Below, piece after piece: positions 22,605 through 31,032 of a stretch of 64,000 nt of DNA. The translations under genes were made by a program, and so were the position numbers. Numbering within the stretch: position 1 is the stretch's first letter; each line of letters begins with the position of its first letter. The DNA lies in assembly GCF_004307995.1 (NCBI RefSeq), contig NZ_SIRE01000036.1, positions 24,206 through 88,205 on the forward strand. The letters run 5' to 3'. This DNA is from Paenibacillus thalictri (GTDB taxonomy: Bacteria > Bacillota > Bacilli > Paenibacillales > NBRC-103111). The notes below the pieces were generated by a model. The model saw only the letters and a list, made by a program, of their open reading frames with translations. It made no database searches and had not been told where the DNA came from.

Positions 22605-24119
22605 TTATATTTGTCTATATAACGTTTGGGAAATTTCTTTCAGCTGGACGATTTCGCGGTCTACTTCCTTAGAGGAACTCATCTGCGCTTCACTGACGGC
22701 AAACAATTGCTCCATAGCAGCGACACTTTGCTGCGTAACGGCAGAAATACTGCCCACCTCGCCTGAAATCTTGGAGGAACTGAATTCGATCTGCGCGATG
22801 GACTCGTCCAGTTGAGTCATCAACTGAATGATCTGGTCCAAGTCCTGGTTCATCCGTTCAAACCCGGCTATCGTTTCCTGAGCTCTTGTCACCGACAGAT
22901 CGGTTGCCTGCTTGCTTTCTTCAATCTGCTCCACCGAAAATGCGCTCTCCTCTTGAATCGTTGACAAAATCTCTTGAATATCTTGGGTAGCTCGGCTGCT
23001 GCGTTCCGCCAGCTTGCGAATTTCCGTGGCCACAACGGCAAACCCTTTGCCCTGCTCCCCGGCCCTTGCCGCTTCAATAGCGGCGTTAAGCGCCAGCAGA
23101 TTGGTCTGGTTGGCGACCTCCTGGACGGTGGCGATAATGGTTTCTACCCGCTGGGCCGAATCGTTTAATGCCGATATGGTCGTTTTGACAGATTGGGTCA
23201 CGTTAGCAACAAAGACGATCTGCTCGAACAACGTTTTCATACTGCGGTCATTATCCGAAACCATCGCTCCGCTCACTTCCGCCCGCTCCTTCATCTCCTT
23301 GGAGGCATAGGCCGTCTGGGCAATCATCCGGTTGATGCCTTGCAGATTATGCTCAATGCTGCCGATGGATTCGCTTTGCGCCTCCAGCCCGCCGGTGACT
23401 TCTCTAAACGACATGTTCATTTCTTCATTCATGCGAATCGTTGCTGCCGATTTTGCCGAAACGGTCACCGACGAGCGTTCCAGCTCATTAGAGAGGATCT
23501 TGACGCTATCCAGCACCTTAACCAGCCTTCCCTGCTTCTCTTCCCGATCCGTTTCCAACGCTCTTGTGATCTTCATTTTGGATATGATCTGCAGCGAGGT
23601 AGCCAGTGAGGTCAATATTAAGAAAACGGCGTGTACCGCCAGCATCATAAGTGAGACCGAAGTTCCGAACACTAGCTCCGGAAATAAAAAGAACCCCGCG
23701 ATATGATGAACGGCAAACAATGAGGTCATCAGCATCACGAGTCGAATGTTGTCGTAATAGGCAATAGTCGCAATCACCATAAATATGGAAAAATGAAATT
23801 CCGTGCCGCCGCCGCTTCCGGCAATAATCGAGATACTGGAAAATGTCATTCCCGCCGCGATCAGGTAAGGAATAGCCGGGTGATCCTTTTGCATGCGGGC
23901 GTACAGGAACAAACAGCTCCCATAAAGCGCTGCCGGCACAATGAGCAATATGTTCAACACAACCGGGGACATGCCGGCGCTCGCATGCACCGTATGCAGT
24001 CCGGACGTATTGTGATAATCAAAAAGGCCAAATCCCCTTTCAAGAATGTGGACAATGAAACTTAAGAGCACAGCAAACAGCGATAACCAGAGCATAAGTC
24101 TGTTTTTTCTTGGGTGCAT
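22605..24119 (-). CDS. Methyl-accepting chemotaxis protein with multi-helix membrane sensor
   Basis: 504-residue receptor. The first 190 residues are almost entirely hydrophobic, about six helices with very short loops; one carries the conserved-looking GGGTEFHFSIFM. There is no extracellular ligand domain and no recognisable HAMP; the coiled-coil signalling region starts at about 200. The hairpin tip is canonical for the MCP family (EVANQTNLLALNAAIEAARA then GKGFAVVATEIRKLAERS). It should send signals to CheA through CheW; the stimulus may be sensed within the membrane. It is not linked to other chemotaxis genes here. Confidence 0.93.
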   Translation of the reverse strand: MHPRKNRLMLWLSLFAVLLSFIVHILERGFGLFDYHNTSGLHTVHASAGMSPVVLNILLIVPAALYGSCLFLYARMQKDHPAIPYLIAAGMTFSSISIIAGSGGGTEFHFSIFMVIATIAYYDNIRLVMLMTSLFAVHHIAGFFLFPELVFGTSVSLMMLAVHAVFLILTSLATSLQIISKMKITRALETDREEKQGRLVKVLDSVKILSNELERSSVTVSAKSAATIRMNEEMNMSFREVTGGLEAQSESIGSIEHNLQGINRMIAQTAYASKEMKERAEVSGAMVSDNDRSMKTLFEQIVFVANVTQSVKTTISALNDSAQRVETIIATVQEVANQTNLLALNAAIEAARAGEQGKGFAVVATEIRKLAERSSRATQDIQEILSTIQEESAFSVEQIEESKQATDLSVTRAQETIAGFERMNQDLDQIIQLMTQLDESIAQIEFSSSKISGEVGSISAVTQQSVAAMEQLFAVSEAQMSSSKEVDREIVQLKEISQTLYRQI

Positions 24120-24464
24120 ATGATCTTCCCCCTGCTTATGTACAATTCACTTTATATGATCGGCTATGTGTATAACCGTTGTTTGATGCGCTCCGCTCCA
24201 CCCTTGTATCATCCATGATGATGGGAATCTTCTCGCCTCTGACCTATTATAATCGGGACTTGGCCTTAACGTCAGTACCTGCCAGCAAATTTGAGCGATT
24301 CTTTAGAAATTGGGCTGCCGCCAATCTGTACGGAAAAGGCTGTCCTTGTCCCAAAAGTGTCCGCATGTCGTTGAAATGTTGCGATTCTCAAACGAAAGGA
24401 CCGCAGTTTCCACTATAAAAGCGGAGACCGCGGTCCTTTTATCGAAAAAATCGGTTCTACTAAC
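24120..24464. other. Spacer between flotillin and chemoreceptor genes
   Basis: Open frames exist on both strands (79 codons plus at 24179-24418; about 39 codons minus, ending KAKSRL) but neither has a good ribosome site or a product I recognise. The chemoreceptor promoter should lie near 24130-24180. The flotillin terminator is at 24395-24439. Confidence 0.35.
24395..24439 (-). terminator. Terminator of the nfeD-floT operon
   Basis: AAAGGACCGC (24395-24404) pairs with GCGGTCCTTT (24430-24439). On the minus strand the stem is followed by CGTTTG, a weak T-tract; on the plus strand by TATCG. Confidence 0.65.
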
Positions 24465-25985
24465 TTATGATTCCGTTGGCGCCGCGGGAGGCTGCACCTG
24501 ATCTGGCGTCGTGCGGGTTATCGTCCGCTCCTGCGGCTGCGTCAGCCGCTTCATCAACTGCCCGACATCGATGCCGCTGACGTCCTTAACCATCTCCGGC
24601 GCGGTAGCCATCAACGACGTGACGTAGTTGCTCACCCGGGCGGCTCCTTCTCCGTGACCGGTATCTACGACGGTCAGCTTGTCGATCGAGCGGATCGGAT
24701 CGGCGATCCGTCCTGCAAGCTCCGGCAGCATCTTCACGATGATATCGAGCACGGCCGCTTCGCCGAACTTCTCGAACGCTTCGGCCAGCTTCTGCTTCGC
24801 TTCCGCTTCCGCCAGACCGCGCAGGCGTATGACTTCCGCTTCCGCCGTACCTTTGGCCCGCTCGGCATCCGCGATCGCCAAACCTTCCAGCCGCTTCTGT
24901 TCGGCCATCGCCCGCGCTTCGGCTTCAATGCGGTACTGATGCGCATCCGCTTCGCGCAATCGTTTGGCTTTCTCCGCTTCCGCCGCTTGCTCCACCGCAT
25001 AACGGTCGGCGTCGGCTTTTTTCTTGACTTCGGAGTCGTATTGCTTCTCGCGGCGCAAAATTTCTTTCGCCTCCAGATCGATCTCCCGCTCCTTTCGCAC
25101 CAACTCCACCTGCATCTGTTCTTCCACTACGCTTTGCTTGGAGCGAGCTTCTTGAATATAGTAAGCTTGGTCCGCTTCCGCCTTGGCCATGTCCTGGTCT
25201 TTTTTGAAAGAAGCGACTTTAAGCTCCTTCGCCTTTTGCGCTTCGGCAATGTTCGTATCCCTGAGCAACTCAGCTTTCTGGCCTTCTTCCTCAGCCCGCG
25301 CTTTCTGGATCCGGGCGTCCCGCACCGCTTCCGCTTGCGCAATGTCCGCATCCCGCTTAACGGCGGCAATACGCGGCTTACCCAAGGAATCCAAGTACCC
25401 GTTTTTGTCGCGAAGATCTTTAATTGTAAAAGAGACAATCTGCAGTCCCATTTTCTTCAAATCCTTCGCCGCGACACTCTGCACCTCTTGGGCGAATTTA
25501 TCCCGGTTCCGGTATACTTCCTCCACGGTCATCGATCCGAGTATCGCACGCAAGTGCCCTTCCAGTACCTCCTGCGCTTCTCCTTTCAGCGCTTCCGTAG
25601 GCTTACCCATAAACTGCTCTGCCGCCGTAGCAACGTCCTCTACGGCTCCGCCGATCTTTATAATTGCCACGCCGTCGGCCATAACCGGAACGCCTTGCTC
25701 CGTGTATACTTCCGGAGTCGATACATCGAGCTTATGGGACAGCAGCGATAAAAATTGAGACTGCTGAAAAATCGGAAGAATGAACGCGCCTCCGCCCCGG
25801 ACGATTTTAATTTTGCGTCCCGTGTCATCTGTCAGCACATTGCTCGATCCAAGAAACGAGCCGGTCACAATCATGGCCTCGTCCGGGCTGACCGTTTTGT
25901 ACCGGGCCCAGAAGGCCAGGCCAAAAACAATAATAACTGCAACAACGACGATAGGAACAAATAACGCATCTGGTACCATCTGCAC
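24465..25985 (-). CDS. floT: Flotillin-like protein
   Basis: 506-residue SPFH-domain scaffold protein of functional membrane microdomains, matching YuaG/FloT. One N-terminal membrane helix (VPIVVVAVIIVFGLAFW) is followed by the SPFH/band-7 domain (about 25-200) and a long Glu/Ala/Lys-rich coiled coil (about 210-400) with the repeated AEA-type pattern. The C-terminus is Pro/Gln-rich. Start is ambiguous: GTG at 25985 is five bases from AGGAG, ATG at 25979 eleven. It is preceded by an NfeD-like gene, the standard yuaF-yuaG pair. It is likely to affect membrane fluidity, protease and kinase localisation, as in Bacillus. Confidence 0.95.
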   Translation of the reverse strand: MQMVPDALFVPIVVVAVIIVFGLAFWARYKTVSPDEAMIVTGSFLGSSNVLTDDTGRKIKIVRGGGAFILPIFQQSQFLSLLSHKLDVSTPEVYTEQGVPVMADGVAIIKIGGAVEDVATAAEQFMGKPTEALKGEAQEVLEGHLRAILGSMTVEEVYRNRDKFAQEVQSVAAKDLKKMGLQIVSFTIKDLRDKNGYLDSLGKPRIAAVKRDADIAQAEAVRDARIQKARAEEEGQKAELLRDTNIAEAQKAKELKVASFKKDQDMAKAEADQAYYIQEARSKQSVVEEQMQVELVRKEREIDLEAKEILRREKQYDSEVKKKADADRYAVEQAAEAEKAKRLREADAHQYRIEAEARAMAEQKRLEGLAIADAERAKGTAEAEVIRLRGLAEAEAKQKLAEAFEKFGEAAVLDIIVKMLPELAGRIADPIRSIDKLTVVDTGHGEGAARVSNYVTSLMATAPEMVKDVSGIDVGQLMKRLTQPQERTITRTTPDQVQPPAAPTES

Positions 25986-26037
25986 ATCATCTCCTCTTTT
26001 CTAGTATCCTCACCAATTTCGTTAAAACAGGTAATTC

Positions 26038-26571
26038 CTATGCGTGCTGTTCAAACCGGGTGACATATACGACATGATCCTTCACCTCAACGGTGACGAC
26101 CCTCGCCCCGGATTCAATTTCATCCCCGTCAAAACTTGCGGCGATCTGGTTCGTTCTTGTGCTGCCCAGAATAAAAATAACTTCGCCACAGCCTTGTGCA
26201 GGGACGGGAACGGAGATCTCGCCGATTTGCCCCACCAGGTCGTTCAGCGAGAACCCGATCGAGCTTTCGCTGCCGCGCATAGGTTTGACATACAGGAAGT
26301 ACACAAGCGAAGACACGGCTATCGCACTTGCCGCCGATAACAGCACTACCGGCACCGCCGTAAACACGCTGTAACGGCTTAATAAAATGCCCGCGCCGCC
26401 AAACACCGTGATCCCTCCGAACAGCACCATCGGCTGCATGACGTGAAGATGGTCTCCCGACATAAAGTCGAGCATGCCATGCAGCGCATTGCTGAGCACA
26501 TCGCCGAACAAGACGGTTGCAACCGCAACAAGCGCACCAACGGCCAAACAACTCCAATACAGCTCCAGCAT
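26038..26571 (-). CDS. NfeD-family membrane protein, flotillin partner
   Basis: 177 residues, starting at the ATG at 26571 (MLELYW) behind GGTGGAGGTGTG. Hydrophobic helices lie at about 5-25, 50-75 and 80-105, followed by a C-terminal OB-fold domain (about 115-177: LVGQIGEISVPVP, GEVIF, VVTVEVKDHVVYVTRFE) typical of NfeD1b/YuaF proteins. It ends 52 bp before floT and is probably co-transcribed. In Bacillus YuaF co-localises with FloT and influences membrane organisation. Confidence 0.85.
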   Translation of the reverse strand: MLELYWSCLAVGALVAVATVLFGDVLSNALHGMLDFMSGDHLHVMQPMVLFGGITVFGGAGILLSRYSVFTAVPVVLLSAASAIAVSSLVYFLYVKPMRGSESSIGFSLNDLVGQIGEISVPVPAQGCGEVIFILGSTRTNQIAASFDGDEIESGARVVTVEVKDHVVYVTRFEQHA

Positions 26572-26653
26572 ATCAACACACCTCCACCTACTATTAAGAC
26601 GGTTAATATTGTAAAAAGGTTGCACTTTAGCCGTATTAAATTTTTATTACAAT

Positions 26654-26689
26654 AAAAAATCCGGATACTGCACGTCGGCGGCATCCGGA
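26654..26689 (-). terminator. Terminator of the copper-amine-oxidase-N/PKD gene
   Basis: ATCCGGA/TCCGGAT arms at 26659-26666 and 26683-26689 followed on the minus strand by a run of six T. It lies just after the stop at 26696. Confidence 0.85.
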
Positions 26690-26695
26690 ACGATG

Positions 26696-28456
26696 TTATT
26701 CTTTATCTTCAAGCGGGTAAAAAATCAAGTCAATCGGGAAAGCGGAGCCGGCCGGCGGAGAAAATTCAATATCCAGCGATTTCTCTTTACCGGTCGTTTT
26801 GGCTAAGATCTGCATGTTGTCAAACGGCGTCAGCACTCCCGATTCCGGGACAAGCCGGATTTCTCCGTTAATCTTGAACGGCCCCTTAAACACGCCGCCT
26901 TTGGCCAAAATCATGATCGCCATTTTACGCGGCTGGTCGGAGTGGATTTTGTATACAACCCCGTAGTTTCCGTCGTTGGTCACCTTCTGATTGCGCTGCG
27001 GGTCGAAGCCCGGCTGGAACGGATCGGATTTATTATCCCCAATCACAAGCCGCGACGGCTTCGTAAATGAGGTGGCGTCGATGTTCCAGTTCACCTGCGA
27101 TACCGGGAAGGTGCCGCGCACATGGCCGGTAAACGGCAGCAGCGGCAATGTTTGCAGCGTAGTGGCCGTTATCGCATCGGTCGCAACAAACGACATCTGC
27201 AGCTCGCCGTCGGTTTCCACATCGTAGAACAGGTTAATGCCTTGACCCGGGTAGAAATCCGGGAACTGTTTGAAAATAAACGTTTGATTGACCGGCACGG
27301 TAAGCGACTCTTTGAGCGGATCATTCATCAGGAAATCTACCGTCGCTTCGTTGCCAATCAGATTCGCGTATACCGAAGGCCATACTTCGCCTTTGTTGGT
27401 CGTTTTGATCGTAACCGGTTTATTCGTCTTGTTGGTGGCCATAATCGCCAGCGTCAGCTTGTCCTTCGTCCCATTCACATGATCGGCGTACAGACGCGCC
27501 TTGCCGTTGATTTTATCCTGGTACAAGATACCCTTCTCCGTAAACTCCTCCGGACTGTCGCTGACGAGAACGGGGCGTGTGGCATCTGCGGTAGCCGACT
27601 TCGGCAGTTCGGGCAAATCCCAGAAATGCCCCCACAGCATGCTCCAGTCGGTCTTAATAAACGTTCCCGGCGGCTTCATGTAGATCGGATACTCAACCGC
27701 GCTCAAGAATTCCTTATCTTCAATCACAATATTGCGGGTGTATGTTTCGCTTTTATTGCCATGCCCGTCCGTAACGGTTAATGAAACGGGGTATGTGCCT
27801 GCCTGGAAGAACGCTTCTTGATTGCCGGTCCATTCGTATTTGGCGATGCCCTCGGCATCCGGATCATAACTTAAGTCAACATATTTGACCGGCTCGCCCA
27901 TACGGTAAGATTCTTTGGCAAACGAAAACTTGGCGACCGGTTTGGACTGGTTGGTCGCTGTATTGTAAATCGAGGTTGGCGCCTTCGTATAAATAATATC
28001 TACACGTTTGAGCTCATCGTTATAGGTATAACGTGCGCCCATATAATCCGCAAGCCAAGTCAGCTTAACCATCAGCCTGCCGTTTACAATCGCCGCTACA
28101 TCGTCGAATGGCGTCATCAATCCGTTAATCCACACCGACTTCTTATCCGCATTCAACACGATGTTGAAGCCTGGCGTAGCCATGGTAATGTCGCGCGATG
28201 TCTCGTTCCATTCCACCTTCATGCCCATCGTGTCGCCCAGAAATTTCGCCGGCACGAACATCTTATCCTTTAGGATCGTTGCAGGCGCATCCAACGTAAC
28301 TTTCTCGCTGCCTACAAACGCATCCGCCTTATTGACGTACAATACAATATAGGTCGTACTGGATGAGACCGCCGCTTGAGCCGCTGGCATTCCATACATC
28401 AGCGTAAGCAAGCAAATAATCATGATGACCGACAATTCCCGCTTTAATTGTTTCAC
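26696..28456 (-). CDS. Secreted protein with copper amine oxidase N-terminal and PKD domains
   Basis: 586 residues with a signal peptide (MKQLKRELSVIMIICLLTL, cleavage near AQA-A at about 29). Residues about 40-155 match the copper amine oxidase N-domain often found in Paenibacillus secreted proteins (MFVPAKFLGDTMGMKVEWNE; GRLMVKLTWLADYMGARYTYN). About 170-250 is a PKD-like fold (YEWTGN, AGTYPVSLTVTDGHGNKSETY). The rest (250-586) is beta-rich with no catalytic motif I recognise. There is no copper-amine-oxidase catalytic domain. Probably an extracellular or wall-associated binding protein. It is monocistronic. Confidence 0.82.
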   Translation of the reverse strand: MKQLKRELSVIMIICLLTLMYGMPAAQAAVSSSTTYIVLYVNKADAFVGSEKVTLDAPATILKDKMFVPAKFLGDTMGMKVEWNETSRDITMATPGFNIVLNADKKSVWINGLMTPFDDVAAIVNGRLMVKLTWLADYMGARYTYNDELKRVDIIYTKAPTSIYNTATNQSKPVAKFSFAKESYRMGEPVKYVDLSYDPDAEGIAKYEWTGNQEAFFQAGTYPVSLTVTDGHGNKSETYTRNIVIEDKEFLSAVEYPIYMKPPGTFIKTDWSMLWGHFWDLPELPKSATADATRPVLVSDSPEEFTEKGILYQDKINGKARLYADHVNGTKDKLTLAIMATNKTNKPVTIKTTNKGEVWPSVYANLIGNEATVDFLMNDPLKESLTVPVNQTFIFKQFPDFYPGQGINLFYDVETDGELQMSFVATDAITATTLQTLPLLPFTGHVRGTFPVSQVNWNIDATSFTKPSRLVIGDNKSDPFQPGFDPQRNQKVTNDGNYGVVYKIHSDQPRKMAIMILAKGGVFKGPFKINGEIRLVPESGVLTPFDNMQILAKTTGKEKSLDIEFSPPAGSAFPIDLIFYPLEDKE

Positions 28457-28521
28457 TACACTCTTCTCCTTAAGATCGGCACGTTTTATACGCGCTTCTA
28501 TCTGTGGTCATGAAAAGCAAA

Positions 28522-28599
28522 AAGACAGCGTCCGACCTTTTTCTACTTTAACGACCCGCATTAATAGACGCGGTGTTATGAAAAAGGTTGCGCTGTCTT
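28522..28599. repeat. Long two-part hairpin
   Basis: AAGACAGCG (28522-28530) pairs with CGCTGTCTT (28591-28599), and ACCTTTTTC (28535-28543) with GAAAAAGGT (28580-28588); the loop holds another CCGC/GCGG pair. It lies between the crh-like terminator and the secreted-protein gene. The T-rich left arm gives it some terminator character, but it is larger than needed. Confidence 0.6.
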
Positions 28600-28639
28600 G
28601 AAGCTTTTCAGACATGAATAAAATGGCATTGGTCCAGCT

Positions 28640-28665
28640 AGAAAAAGCTTCCACAAGGAAGCTTT
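28640..28665 (-). terminator. Terminator of the rapZ-yvcK-whiA-crh cluster
   Basis: AAAGCTTCC (28644-28652) pairs with GGAAGCTTT (28657-28665), followed on the minus strand by a T-run. It lies 10 bp after the crh-like stop. Confidence 0.9.
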
Positions 28666-28674
28666 CCGGATGTC

Positions 28675-28944
28675 CTATTGATTCTCCAATTCCTCTTTGC
28701 TGACAAGTGCGACTAAAGCGTTTACAGCCTGATCTGAGTCCGAACCTTCCGCACTAATGTAAACTTCCGTACCTGTGCTAATCGCAAGGCTCATGATCCC
28801 CATGATGCTCTTCGCGTTTACTTTCTTCTCGTCTTTCTCTACAAAAATCTCCGAAGAAAACTTGTTCGCCTCTTGGACAAAGAGCGCCGCTGGTCTTGCA
28901 TGAAGACCTGTTTTCAACTTCACGACAACTGGGCGTTTCGACAT
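28675..28944 (-). CDS. crh: Crh-like HPr-family protein retaining His15
   Basis: 89-residue HPr-fold protein. By position (after rapZ-yvcK-whiA) and sequence (VVVKLKTGLHARPAALFVQEAN; NAKSIMGIMSLAISTGTEV) it is the counterpart of Crh, the catabolite-repression HPr of Bacillus. Ser46, the HprK target, is present. However residue 15 is His, the PTS phosphorylation site, where Bacillus subtilis Crh has Gln. It could therefore accept phosphate from enzyme I as well as be phosphorylated by HprK, the gene for which is 18 kb away in this window. A separate ptsH normally lies with ptsI; none is seen here. Confidence 0.93.
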   Translation of the reverse strand: MSKRPVVVKLKTGLHARPAALFVQEANKFSSEIFVEKDEKKVNAKSIMGIMSLAISTGTEVYISAEGSDSDQAVNALVALVSKEELENQ

Positions 28945-29110
28945 GCCGTATATACCCCCTACGTTACTTAAGTAGCTTTTGACAGATTAACTATATGCTT
29001 AGGTGCGTTTACCACGAATAAAGCGAATTTTCATCTATTATAGCATTTTTCCGAGCAATACACTAGAAAAAATGAGCTCAGACACAAAATTTTGCGGTTT
29101 TTAGAAAAAT

Positions 29111-30049
29111 TTAAGGCTTTCGCAGCTTTTCCGCCAACTCGTCGATTTTTCTCAGCCGATGATTGACTCCCGATTTACTTACGGCTCCCTTAAGCATGTC
29201 GCCGACCTCTTTCAAATTCAAATCGGGGTACTTCAGTCGGATTTCCGCCACCTCCCGAAGTTTATCTGGTAAGTTGTGCAAACCGTATTCCTTCTGAATC
29301 AGCTTGATGTTATCAATCTGCCGGACAGCGGCCCCGATCGTCTTATTGAGATTTGCGGTTTCGCAGTTCACCAGCCGATTTACCGAGTTGCGCATATCTT
29401 TCATGATCCGGACGTCTTCAAACCGCAGCAGCGCTTGATGTGCCCCGATCAGGCTTAAGAACTCAATAATCCTCTCGCCTTCTTTAATATATAAAATAAA
29501 GCCCTTCTTCCGTTCGATGCAGCGGGCGTTCAAATCAAACTTGTTGACCAGATCGCACAGCGCCTTGCTGTGCTCCTCATAGCTGGATGCGATTTCGAGG
29601 TGATAGGAGGACCCTTCCGGATTATTTACCGAGCCCCCAGCCAGAAATGCGCCCCGCAAATACGATCTTTTGCAGCATGGGCTTTTAATAAGCTCCTTGT
29701 CGATACCGGGTGTAAACATGAAGCCCTCGGATACAATTTTCAAATCCGATAAAATTTCCTGTACCTTGCCGGGTACCCGCACGATGTAGACATTATTTTT
29801 TTTGAGCCGCATTTTCTTCCGGACAAGCAGCTCCGTATGCACTTCAAACTTCTTTTTCAGCAAAGAATAGATGCGCCGGGCGATAGCCGCGTTTTCCGTG
29901 GAAATGTCGAGCACAATCCTTTGATTGGACAGCTGAACCGTCCCGTTCATCCGGATGAGCGCAGCCAGCTCGGCTTTTTCGCAGCAGGCTTCCGCCTGGA
30001 ATTGTGTAAGCTCTTTTTTCGTCTGAGCTGCGAAAGACACACGAATCAC
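29111..30049 (-). CDS. whiA: Sporulation/division regulator WhiA
   Basis: 312-residue DNA-binding protein with a degenerate LAGLIDADG homing-endonuclease-like N-terminal domain (about 1-210; RGAFLAGGSVNNPEGSYH-like signature) and a C-terminal helix-turn-helix (about 225-312, LRYPDLNLKEVGDML-type). In Bacillus it influences cell division and chromosome segregation. GTG start at 30049 overlaps the yvcK stop by four bases (GTGA), so the two are translationally coupled. Confidence 0.96.
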   Translation of the reverse strand: MIRVSFAAQTKKELTQFQAEACCEKAELAALIRMNGTVQLSNQRIVLDISTENAAIARRIYSLLKKKFEVHTELLVRKKMRLKKNNVYIVRVPGKVQEILSDLKIVSEGFMFTPGIDKELIKSPCCKRSYLRGAFLAGGSVNNPEGSSYHLEIASSYEEHSKALCDLVNKFDLNARCIERKKGFILYIKEGERIIEFLSLIGAHQALLRFEDVRIMKDMRNSVNRLVNCETANLNKTIGAAVRQIDNIKLIQKEYGLHNLPDKLREVAEIRLKYPDLNLKEVGDMLKGAVSKSGVNHRLRKIDELAEKLRKP

Positions 30050-31032
30050 CCTTTCTTCAGCATCCAGCTCTCCACCAACTGGTAAATATGATGGCTTAAT
30101 TTATCCGCATCGTGACGCAGGTAAGTGCGGAATAAAACAAGCTTGTCGGCGATGACCTTATACCCCTTCTTCGTCACCTCATCAAGATCGAGATGCACCA
30201 CGCGAGCGCCTTTCTCGGCGTAACGGTCCTGTACCTGCGGCGGGATTTCCCCGTTGTTAACGATCACATAATCGAACAGATCGCATCCGACATGGTCCCG
30301 GACAGCCCGCAAATGATCGCTGACGGAGTAATTGTCCGTCTCTCCCGGCTGCGTCATGACATTGCAGATAAACACCTTCACCGCCTGCGATTCCATGATG
30401 GTCTGTGTAATTTGCGGAACAAGCAGGTTCGGGAGGATGCTTGTGTATAAGCTCCCCGGACCGACCAATATCGCATCGGCCTCCTGCAGTGCCTCCACCG
30501 CTTCCTGCAGCGGCGATACGTCCGGAGGATCGATAAACACACGTTTGATGGCGCCCCCGGCCAGCGGGATCTTAGACTCGCCCTCTACGATGTCGCCGCT
30601 TTCCATCTCCGCTTTCAGCACAATCGCATGGGAGGCGGCAGGCAGCACGCGCCCGCGCACGGCAAGCACACGGCTTAATTCCCGAACTCCGGTAGCAAAA
30701 TCGCCGGAAATATCACACATTGCCGCCAACATTAGGTTGCCCAAACTATGGCCGGCTAAACCCGTACCGGCAGGAAATCGGTATTGGAGCGTCTGCGCGA
30801 GCAGCGGTTCCGCATCGGCGAGTGCGATCAGCACGTTGCGAATATCCCCCGGCGGCGGCATCTGCAGCTCGGAACGCAAAATGCCGGAACTGCCCCCGTC
30901 ATCGGCCACGGTAACAATCGCCGTAATATCGATCGGGCGCTCCTTAAGACCACGCAGCATGACGGACAGTCCGGTGCCGCCGCCGATGACGACGACACGC
31001 GGCCGCCTTGGCTTACTTGGCGGCCGGCTCAT
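30046..31032 (-). CDS. yvcK: YvcK-family gluconeogenesis factor
   Basis: 328-residue cytoplasmic protein of the CofD-like fold. The nucleotide-sugar-binding loop VVVIGGGTGLSVMLRGLKE is at the N-terminus and TVADDGGSSGILR follows. In Bacillus subtilis YvcK binds UDP-GlcNAc and is required for growth on gluconeogenic carbon sources and for normal cell-wall synthesis. It overlaps rapZ by four bases upstream and whiA by four downstream, a conserved arrangement. Confidence 0.97.
   Translation of the reverse strand: MSRPPSKPRRPRVVVIGGGTGLSVMLRGLKERPIDITAIVTVADDGGSSGILRSELQMPPPGDIRNVLIALADAEPLLAQTLQYRFPAGTGLAGHSLGNLMLAAMCDISGDFATGVRELSRVLAVRGRVLPAASHAIVLKAEMESGDIVEGESKIPLAGGAIKRVFIDPPDVSPLQEAVEALQEADAILVGPGSLYTSILPNLLVPQITQTIMESQAVKVFICNVMTQPGETDNYSVSDHLRAVRDHVGCDLFDYVIVNNGEIPPQVQDRYAEKGARVVHLDLDEVTKKGYKVIADKLVLFRTYLRHDADKLSHHIYQLVESWMLKKG

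Noticed and set aside
24179..24418. 79-codon plus-strand frame between chemoreceptor and flotillin genes
   Set aside because: No ribosome site and it runs into the terminator hairpin; product not recognised.
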